This document shows positions 6,854 through 11,487 of a DNA stretch of 34,919 bases, piece after piece. Numbering within the stretch: position 1 is the stretch's first letter; each line of letters opens with the position of its first letter. The notes under the pieces were generated by a model. The model worked only from the letters and a program-made list of their open reading frames with translations, was not told the origin of the DNA and searched no databases. The translations under genes were made by a program, and so were the position numbers. This DNA comes from a virus, in the IMG/VR virus record IMGVR_UViG_3300025840_000112, positions 1-34,919 of that record; one strand, 5' to 3'.

Positions 6854-7813
6854 ATGAATGTTTTATCTTTATTCGACGGTATGTCATGCGGTCAGCTTGC
6901 CTTGCAAAGGTCAGGCCTGAAGGTCACTAAATACTTTGCTAGTGAAATAGACAAGTATGCGGTCAGTATCACCCAGAAGAATTTTCCGGATACTGTCCAG
7001 CTCGGGGATGTTCGGGGGGTATATGCAGAACAGGGTCAGCTATTAACTACAGGCGATAATCGCGCCTATAAAATTGACCTACTCATTGGGGGGTCGCCTT
7101 GTCAGGATTTGTCTATCGCATCCAGAAATAGAAAGGGGCTAGAGGGTGAAAGGTCTGGTCTGTTTTATGAATGGGTCAGGCTATGGAAAGCATTGCAGCC
7201 CCGTTATTTTTTGCTGGAAAACGTACAGATGAAGGCAGAAGACCAGCAGATAATCACTGACCTTCTAGGGGTCGAGCCTGTCTTTATAAATAGCAATCTA
7301 GTATCAGCCCAGAATAGGCCTAGATTGTACTGGACAAATATTCCTGTTGATGGATTACCAGAAGACAAAGGAATAAAGCTTGCCGATATCTTGGAAGACG
7401 GGGCGACCGATAGGGACAAAGCCCATTGCATCGACGCCAATTATTTTAAGGGTGGCAATCTTAAATCCTACTTTCAGAAGAATAGAAGACAGCTGGTCTT
7501 TTCACCCGACGGCCTTTGCCATGTAGCAGATGCAGACCTGAAGGGTCATGACCTATTGCGTCGGGTCTATCATCCAGCAGGGAAAGCCCCTTGCCTTAAC
7601 ACTATGAACGGGGGCAATCGCGAACCAAAAACCCTTTGGGGTGATAAGGCATGGCGCAAGCTTACCCCTTTAGAATGTGAAAGATTGCAGACAGTCCCCG
7701 ATAATTATTCAGCAGGGGTTAGCAATACCCAGCGATATAGAATGCTGGGCAATGGCTGGACTGTCGACGTTATCTGTCACTTGTTCAAAAACTTACAAAT
7801 AGAAGGGGCTTAA
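6854..7813 (+). CDS. DNA cytosine-5 methyltransferase (Dcm/DNMT-like)
   Basis: A 319-aa S-adenosylmethionine-dependent enzyme that methylates C5 of cytosine in a specific DNA site. Conserved motifs are in the standard order: motif I LSLFDGMSCGQ (residues 4-14), motif IV GGSPCQDLS with catalytic Cys83, motif VI LENVQ (121-125), motif VIII QNRPRLYW (153-160), motif IX KLTPLECERLQ and motif X RYRMLGNGW. The start MNVLSLFDGMSCGQLAL resembles the short phage-type methyltransferases. The target-recognition region between motifs VIII and IX is about 110 residues. No restriction endonuclease is adjacent, so it is likely a solitary phage enzyme that protects against restriction or marks DNA. The ribosome binding site is AGAAGGG. 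Glycine codons are often GGG, unlike the phage core. Confidence 0.93.
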   Translation: MNVLSLFDGMSCGQLALQRSGLKVTKYFASEIDKYAVSITQKNFPDTVQLGDVRGVYAEQGQLLTTGDNRAYKIDLLIGGSPCQDLSIASRNRKGLEGERSGLFYEWVRLWKALQPRYFLLENVQMKAEDQQIITDLLGVEPVFINSNLVSAQNRPRLYWTNIPVDGLPEDKGIKLADILEDGATDRDKAHCIDANYFKGGNLKSYFQKNRRQLVFSPDGLCHVADADLKGHDLLRRVYHPAGKAPCLNTMNGGNREPKTLWGDKAWRKLTPLECERLQTVPDNYSAGVSNTQRYRMLGNGWTVDVICHLFKNLQIEGA

Positions 7814-7817
7814 AGAT

Positions 7818-7973
7818 ATGGAATATTCAGCTTACCCAGCACGGGCATATGATGAACAAGAAAGCTTAATGATACAGGGGCTGGAACAGCTTCTGGATTT
7901 ATGGGGGGTCGACCCGACTAAAGACCTAGACCCAGACCAGCCTATTGATGAAGTAATGAAAGGGGACAAATAA
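7818..7973 (+). CDS. 51-aa acidic hypothetical protein
   Basis: Begins four bases after the methyltransferase stop, using AAGGGG as ribosome binding site, and ends in TAATG with the next gene. The sequence (MEYSAYPARAYDEQESLMIQ, then LDLWGVDPTKDLDPDQP) is acidic with a helical middle. No family is recognised. It lies between the methyltransferase and the Cys-cluster protein with coupled translation, so it probably acts in the same setting. Confidence 0.5.
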   Translation: MEYSAYPARAYDEQESLMIQGLEQLLDLWGVDPTKDLDPDQPIDEVMKGDK

Positions 7974-8764
7974 TGTCTAATGGATTTGTTATATATGAAG
8001 GGGCTTCCAGCCTAGACCCTCAAATTGAAATAGCTGTTATTGCAATTCTCAAATCAGCTAATGGAAAAACAGGCAATATGATACAGACCTATATTCTGGT
8101 CAAAGATACCGACCCTAGATATGCCAATAAATCAGGGCTAGACTTTGCCATATGCGGGGACTGTATCCATAGGGGCAGACCGTCAAATAATCCAGATAAA
8201 AAACTGGCTGAGGGTCGTACTTGCTATGTAAACATAGGGCAAGGGGTTTTGATTGTTTGGAAACAATATCAGAAAGGGGCTTATCCCTATCTGTCAGGAC
8301 ATGAAGATATAGCCCAGCTCGGGGCAGGACAAATAGTCAGGCTTGGAACATATGGCGACCCGTCGGCTGCCCCCTCTTTTATTTGGGAAAGCTTACTATC
8401 ATTAGCAAAAGGCCGGACTGGATACACCCATCAGCTCGGGGTATCTGGGGCAGATGTAAGACCAGACCTTTGCATGATATCAGCCGATACATATGAACAG
8501 GCTTTATATGCATGGGGTCAGGGATATAGGACTTTCAGGACTGTTCCAATTTTGGAAAGTAAAGAAAAGACCCTTGCCCAGATAGACCGTAAAAATGAAA
8601 CCCTTTGCCCAGCTAGTGAAGAGGCAGGCTATAGAACGACCTGTAAAGATTGCAAGCTATGTTCAGGGTCAGGGATAAAGGCAAAAAATATTGTGATACC
8701 TATGCATGATACAAAATCTGTATCTGCAAAACGCCGGCAAAACTTACAGATGATGGGGGCTTAA
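7973..8764 (+). CDS. conserved phage protein with two cysteine clusters, function unknown
   Basis: A 263-aa protein. It begins with VIYEGASSLD and has KTGNMIQTYIL at about residues 32-42. The first Cys cluster is C61-x2-C64 with H66 and C84 (CGDCIHRG, later RTCYVNIGQG). The second is C212, C224, C227 and C230 (CPASEEAGYRTTCKDCKLC). The middle has RLGTYGDPSAAP and GRTGYTHQ. I recognise this combination as a family spread through phages and plasmids of proteobacteria and actinobacteria that has no assigned role. The spacing of the Cys residues suggests zinc binding and perhaps contact with nucleic acid. Its start overlaps the upstream stop. It ends MMGA with GGGGGCTTAA before the next ATG. Confidence 0.7.
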   Translation: MSNGFVIYEGASSLDPQIEIAVIAILKSANGKTGNMIQTYILVKDTDPRYANKSGLDFAICGDCIHRGRPSNNPDKKLAEGRTCYVNIGQGVLIVWKQYQKGAYPYLSGHEDIAQLGAGQIVRLGTYGDPSAAPSFIWESLLSLAKGRTGYTHQLGVSGADVRPDLCMISADTYEQALYAWGQGYRTFRTVPILESKEKTLAQIDRKNETLCPASEEAGYRTTCKDCKLCSGSGIKAKNIVIPMHDTKSVSAKRRQNLQMMGA

Positions 8765-8941
8765 ATGTCTAAAACTACCTTTCAAATTACTTTCAAAATG
8801 ACCCGAGATAATGACCATAAGCTAGAAGATTATAGCTGGTTCGACCCTGAACATATAGAAACGGAAATTAAAAACTGGCTGGAAGATTTAGAATATAAAA
8901 TTCCAGAGGGTATAAAAATCCAGATAGATGAAGGGGCTTAA
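8765..8941 (+). CDS. 58-aa acidic hypothetical protein
   Basis: Starts directly after the previous TAA, with GGGGGC upstream. The sequence begins MSKTTFQITFKMTRDNDHKL and ends PEGIKIQIDEGA, so the two ends look like beta strands around an acidic helix (EIKNWLEDLEYK). It has no recognised domain. Its stop forms the AAGGGGCTTAATCATG junction that also occurs after the first cassette gene. Confidence 0.5.
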   Translation: MSKTTFQITFKMTRDNDHKLEDYSWFDPEHIETEIKNWLEDLEYKIPEGIKIQIDEGA

Positions 8942-8943
8942 TC

Positions 8944-9156
8944 ATGGGCGATATTGTTGAATTAAACCGCGACTATATAAAGGGAATTCATAGCGCAAAA
9001 ATGCAAATTGCAATGGGTGATATTTATGACCTAGAGGGGGCTTTATATATGTTCCAACTAGACCCAGCAGATACAGAATTCCAGAGGGGTTTTCATGCTG
9101 GACTAATTCAGGTCTATAGGCAGAAGGGGGGTCTGAATGCGCGACCTTCTGAATGA
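8944..9156 (+). CDS. 70-aa hypothetical protein
   Basis: ATG follows AAGGGGCTTAATC. The product starts MGDIVELNRDYIKGIHSAKM and contains QRGFHAGLIQVYRQK. It is helical and soluble with balanced charge. I do not recognise it. It overlaps the next small membrane gene by 20 bases. Confidence 0.5.
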   Translation: MGDIVELNRDYIKGIHSAKMQIAMGDIYDLEGALYMFQLDPADTEFQRGFHAGLIQVYRQKGGLNARPSE

Positions 9157-9226
9157 TATCATTACTTGGATTATCCTGATTATAATATATCTAATAATCT
9201 GGGCATCCAGACAGACCCAACAATAA
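9137..9226 (+). CDS. 29-aa membrane peptide, last cassette gene
   Basis: ATG is preceded by AGAAGGGGGG and lies within the end of the previous gene. The 29-residue product is mainly one very hydrophobic helix (ITWIILIIIYLIIWA) flanked by MRDLLND and SRQTQQ. Its stop is only seven bases from the start of a strong intrinsic terminator, so it closes the transcription unit. Function is unknown; it resembles single-helix regulators or toxins in form only. Confidence 0.5.
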   Translation: MRDLLNDIITWIILIIIYLIIWASRQTQQ

Positions 9227-9232
9227 AATCAG

Positions 9233-9264
9233 AAAGCCCCCGAGATTTTCGGGGGTTTTCTTTT
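9233..9264 (+). terminator. strong intrinsic terminator ending the accessory cassette
   Basis: Stem CCCCCGA / TCGGGGG (9237-9243 and 9249-9255) with a 5-base loop, extended by AAAG / TTTT pairing and followed by TTTTCTTTT. This is a textbook Rho-independent terminator and separates the cassette from the lysogeny module. Confidence 0.85.
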
Positions 9265-9403
9265 GCCCCCAATTCCTGGTTTTTGCGAATGATTATCAAT
9301 TTCATCTGGAAAATTTTTTGATTTTTTTCCGGGGCCCAGGCTATTTCACTATCATTGTTACCGCTACGTTTTATATGGATTTTACTTTCTTTTCCGTAAG
9401 CCC
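9265..9403. other. non-coding gap, AT-rich with A- and T-tracts
   Basis: No gene seen. The stretch contains a GGAAAA ... TTTTCC dyad with long T-tracts (about 9308-9332), which would bend DNA, then GGGGCCC. It lies between the cassette terminator and the promoter of the integrase unit. A Fur-box-like sequence at 9285-9303 is listed separately. Confidence 0.4.
9285..9303. promoter_or_regulatory. Fur-box-like palindrome (weak call)
   Basis: GCGAATGATTATCAATTTC matches the 19-bp Fur consensus at 14 positions (15 if the central A/T is treated as either). It is about 100 bases upstream of the candidate promoter at 9404. AT-rich DNA gives such matches by chance, so regulation by iron is only a possibility. 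Confidence 0.2.
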
Positions 9404-9432
9404 TTGACATTTACACCCTCCGTCCCCATATT
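9404..9432 (+). promoter_or_regulatory. sigma70-like promoter of the integrase unit
   Basis: A perfect -35 TTGACA (9404-9409), a 17-base spacer and CATATT (9427-9432) as -10. It is the best host-type promoter seen in the window and points toward the small ORF, the winged-helix regulator and the integrase. It would allow transcription by host RNA polymerase right after entry or in the prophage. Confidence 0.6.
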
Positions 9433-9492
9433 GACTAAGTAGAGTGAACGCATTACGTTCTTGCTTTGTTCTAGCTTAATAGGAGTGCATTA

Positions 9493-9612
9493 ATGAACGA
9501 AGAAGTCTTTGTACTTAGAGTGGGCAGCTCTTTCTGCCTTGAGGTTCTTACATATGGTATATATATTCGTATAGGGAAGTATGATAAAATGTTACCATAC
9601 AGTAAAGAATAG
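9493..9612 (+). CDS. 39-aa leader ORF of the integrase unit
   Basis: ATG 9493 lies seven bases after AGGAG. The product (MNEEVFVLRVGSSFCLEVLT, then YGIYIRIGKYDKMLPYSKE) is short, with no recognisable domain. The coding sequence contains an inverted repeat TATGGTA / TACCATA (9553-9559, 9593-9599) and TATAGGGA, so the stretch may act as an operator or leader rather than through the peptide. The call as a gene depends on the ribosome binding site. Confidence 0.4.
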   Translation: MNEEVFVLRVGSSFCLEVLTYGIYIRIGKYDKMLPYSKE

Positions 9613-9651
9613 CTAGTCGCCTACCTGACTATAAACGAGGGAAAAAAAAGT

Positions 9652-9978
9652 ATGACAAAATCCGCCGAACTTAAGGGGGTTCTTGAGCAGTTTTATACAC
9701 TATACCCTGCGATGCCACTGACATACATTTTAAGCTTCATCTGGGTAGCAGAAAACGAGGGACGACACCAATACGACCTCGAGCAATACTTAGGACTATC
9801 CAATGCAACAGCGTCAAGATGTATAAAATGGTGGGGCAGATGGAAGGACAAGAAAAAGCAAAATGCTGGCTTGGAATTCATCGAGTCCTACCCTGACCCA
9901 GTCGATGAGCGTTACAGGGTTGTTAAGTTAACTAAATCAGGAAAGGCTTTCTATGAGAGAGTATTCAAAAGCGAATAA
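9652..9978 (+). CDS. winged-helix (MarR-like) DNA-binding regulator
   Basis: A 108-aa protein preceded by GAGGG. Residues about 42-62 (YDLEQYLGLSNATASRCIKWW) form a helix-turn-helix with the recognition helix NATASRCIKWW. The later ERYRVVKLTKSGKAFYERV (about 87-105) is the beta-wing and final helix typical of MarR-type winged helices. Such proteins bind palindromic operators as dimers. Lying just before the integrase, it could control the lysis-lysogeny choice or an early promoter, for example the dyad before the RNA polymerase gene. That role is inferred. It ends 26 bases inside the next gene. Confidence 0.7.
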   Translation: MTKSAELKGVLEQFYTLYPAMPLTYILSFIWVAENEGRHQYDLEQYLGLSNATASRCIKWWGRWKDKKKQNAGLEFIESYPDPVDERYRVVKLTKSGKAFYERVFKSE

Positions 9979-10279
9979 GTATGGTCTGAATTACCCAGAA
10001 GCGAGGAGCTTCCTGCTCTTCGCAGCAGGGGAGGCAGAGTGGGAAGGTGATGATTTGTTGGCTGAACGCTTACGGATACAAGCGGCTCACTATGTTGCAA
10101 CCTATCCGGAAGCGGATGGAGAATATGCAGTGCAATGCACATCACCTCATTTTGATAATAAGTATTGGCAAGAGTGGAGACACAAGAATGGCGAGACAGC
10201 GTGGGAATACATGGCAAGGCGACGTAAAAACATCAACAAAGCGTTACAGAAAGAGTTTTACCAGCAAGCAGGATGCTGA
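9953..10279 (+). CDS. 108-aa hypothetical protein overlapping the integrase start
   Basis: Overlaps the winged-helix gene by 26 bases and the integrase by 92 bases in different frames. The product begins MREYSKANKYGLNYPEARSF, is acidic and helical in its first half and ends with a basic helix (MARRRKNINKALQKEF). I recognise no domain. The position directly before an integrase is where excisionases are often found, but it lacks a visible helix-turn-helix and is not especially basic overall. The long overlap makes it unusual; it may be partly non-functional. Confidence 0.5.
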   Translation: MREYSKANKYGLNYPEARSFLLFAAGEAEWEGDDLLAERLRIQAAHYVATYPEADGEYAVQCTSPHFDNKYWQEWRHKNGETAWEYMARRRKNINKALQKEFYQQAGC

Positions 10280-11159
10280 ACTCTGGGAAGCTTCAGTTAA
10301 GCTTGCAATCGCCCGTGGTGAGCCTATCAGCTCCGAGGGTGTATTACCTGGTACTGAGACCTTCACACAGTACTACAGGAGAGTACACAGCGTTCTATGG
10401 GGCGATACCCAGCACGGCATGAAGGTTATCAGTCAGCTCGACGAGATTGCCTCTATCATCAAGGACTGTCCTGTATCTCAGATTACAGACCAGCATATAG
10501 AGGACATTGTTACCGCCCTAAAACAGCGTCGTAATGCTGATGCCACCATCAATCGTAAAATGGCGTCCTTGTCCAAAGTACTGTCACAAGCCAAGAAGAC
10601 AAAGGTGCTGGCAGATAAGCCTGACATCCCTCGTCTGAAGGAAGGTCGGGGACGACTTCGCTTCTTATCTAAAGAGGAAGAGACCCGACTGCTGGACAAG
10701 CTTGGATACCTGAGACCGGAGTTTGCAGACTTTACTGCATTCCTAATTGATACAGGCTTCCGGTTTGGCGAGGCACTCAAGTTCACTTGGAGTGACTACC
10801 ACGATGGCAAGGTGACCCTCTGGCACACCAAGAGCAACACACCTCGCACCGTACCGCTTACCCAGCGTTGCCGTGAGATACTTGAGCGTTGCCCTAGGGA
10901 TAACCAGCAGCCCTTCAGCCACATCAATCGGAACACCTACCGCACAGTCTTTGAGAAGGCCAGAGCAATGGCTGGGCTGGGTGAGGATGTCATACCCCAT
11001 GTGATGCGTCATACCTGTGCATCAAGGCTGGTTCAGTCGGGGGTAGACATCAGGCGTGTCCAGGTTTGGCTTGGACACAGCACTATCGCAATGACCATGA
11101 GATATAGCCATCTAGCACCTGATGATCTGGATGTATGTCTTGAAGCTTTAGAAGGTTAA
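10188..11159 (+). CDS. int: tyrosine recombinase integrase
   Basis: I set the start at ATG 10188 (GGAGA seven bases upstream; MARQRGNTWQGDVK resembles the usual beginning of this integrase type), giving 323 aa. The AP2-like arm-binding N-terminus is residues 1-45, the core-binding domain about 60-150, and the catalytic domain 155-323. All catalytic residues are visible: R192 (GFRFGEALKF), K215 (HTKSNTPRT), H271 and R274 (HVMRH), H297 (WLGHST) and nucleophile Y306 (RYSHL). It would recombine attP with a host tRNA-Leu. The complete tRNA-Leu starts 53 bases after its stop. It overlaps the upstream ORF by 92 bases. Confidence 0.95.
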   Translation: MARQRGNTWQGDVKTSTKRYRKSFTSKQDAELWEASVKLAIARGEPISSEGVLPGTETFTQYYRRVHSVLWGDTQHGMKVISQLDEIASIIKDCPVSQITDQHIEDIVTALKQRRNADATINRKMASLSKVLSQAKKTKVLADKPDIPRLKEGRGRLRFLSKEEETRLLDKLGYLRPEFADFTAFLIDTGFRFGEALKFTWSDYHDGKVTLWHTKSNTPRTVPLTQRCREILERCPRDNQQPFSHINRNTYRTVFEKARAMAGLGEDVIPHVMRHTCASRLVQSGVDIRRVQVWLGHSTIAMTMRYSHLAPDDLDVCLEALEG

Positions 11160-11165
11160 TGATAC

Positions 11166-11204
11166 TGTGACACAACGTGTGACATCTTGTGCCATATGTG
11201 GCAC
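11166..11204 (+). repeat. four TGTGNCA heptamers between integrase and tRNA; candidate arm-type sites
   Basis: TGTGACA (11166), TGTGACA (11178), TGTGCCA (11188) and TGTGGCA (11197) are spaced 12, 10 and 9 bases apart, about one helical turn. The last two also form an inverted repeat (TGTGCCA-TATG-TGGCACA). The place between int and the likely core site suits integrase arm-binding sites or an accessory-protein site. Confidence 0.45.
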
Positions 11205-11212
11205 AGCTCGTC

Positions 11213-11300
11213 GGGGGCATGGTGAAATTGGTAAACACACAAGACTTAAAATCTTGCGGCTGAACAAGCCTTCCCGGTTCAAGTCCGGGTGTCCCCACCA
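11213..11300 (+). tRNA. tRNA-Leu (anticodon UAA), probable attP core
   Basis: A complete 88-base class II tRNA with encoded CCA. Acceptor GGGGGCA (11213-11219) pairs with TGTCCCC (11290-11296) with one G-T. The D stem is GTG/CAC, the anticodon stem CAAGA/TCTTG with loop CTTAAAA (anticodon TAA at 11247-11249). The variable arm is GGCT/AGCC and the T arm CCCGG-TTCAAGT-CCGGG, followed by A and CCA. It is flanked by phage genes on both sides, which fits an unintegrated attP that carries a whole tRNA or restores the host gene on integration. P-SSP7 and pelagiphages carry tRNA-Leu matches in the same place. It may also be expressed. Confidence 0.92.
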
Positions 11301-11304
11301 TTTT

Positions 11305-11323
11305 ACACAAGAGTCTTAAAATC
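11305..11323 (+). repeat. degenerate copy of the tRNA-Leu anticodon arm
   Basis: ACACAAGAGTCTTAAAATC repeats the tRNA segment at 11237-11253 (ACACAAGACTTAAAATC) with only a two-base insertion. It starts five bases after the tRNA end. The 3' half of the stem is not restored, so it is not a second tRNA. It could be a remnant of an earlier recombination or an alternative core-like site. Confidence 0.5.
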
Positions 11324-11359
11324 CCTATAGACTCCCTTACATATCCAAAAACAACCTCT

Positions 11360-11384
11360 AGCCCTTGTATATTCTACAGGGGCT
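11360..11384 (+). promoter_or_regulatory. 25-base dyad upstream of the RNA polymerase gene
   Basis: AGCCCTTGTA-TATTC-TACAGGGGCT forms a 10-bp stem with one G-T pair. No T-run follows. Seven bases downstream is TATACT (11391-11396), a good -10 hexamer, so the dyad covers the place where a -35 element would lie. It could be an operator, for instance for the winged-helix regulator, or an RNA processing hairpin in the transcript entering the RNA polymerase gene. Confidence 0.4.
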
Positions 11385-11445
11385 GGACGATATACTATTA
11401 CTTACACATACACAGGAGACTTGTATGAAGAGGCACACTGTATCG

Positions 11446-11468
11446 AAACTTATCACACGTACTAGAAG
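11446..11468 (+). promoter_or_regulatory. predicted phage RNA polymerase promoter (copy 1)
   Basis: First copy of a 23-bp perfect direct repeat, whose second copy is at 13991-14013. Its end, CACACGTACTAGAAG, resembles the last part of the SP6 promoter (ACACTATAGAAG). The predicted start is G11465, 23 bases before ATG 11488. It lies inside the longer possible reading frame of the RNA polymerase. Identity is inferred from repetition, position and similarity to T7-group promoters. Confidence 0.65.
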
Positions 11469-11487
11469 AGAAGAGGAGTATCCAAAG

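Noticed and set aside
9180-9410. Minus-strand ORF of 76 codons over the cassette terminator
   Set aside because: No ribosome binding site or domain; it covers a terminator and T-tracts.
11083-11310. Minus-strand ORF containing GTPGLEPG, across the tRNA
   Set aside because: It is the translation of the tRNA-Leu complement, a well-known false gene; all credible genes here are on the + strand.
11311-11334. CCCTATAGACT and the GAGTCT/AGACTC dyad between tRNA and RNA polymerase as promoter or terminator
   Set aside because: Spacing to CTTAA differs from the repeated promoter, and the 6-bp stem has a 12-base loop and no T-run.
11365-11424. Upstream start for the RNA polymerase
   Set aside because: The ATG lies inside the 25-base dyad with no Shine-Dalgarno sequence; ATG 11425 and 11488 both have good ones.
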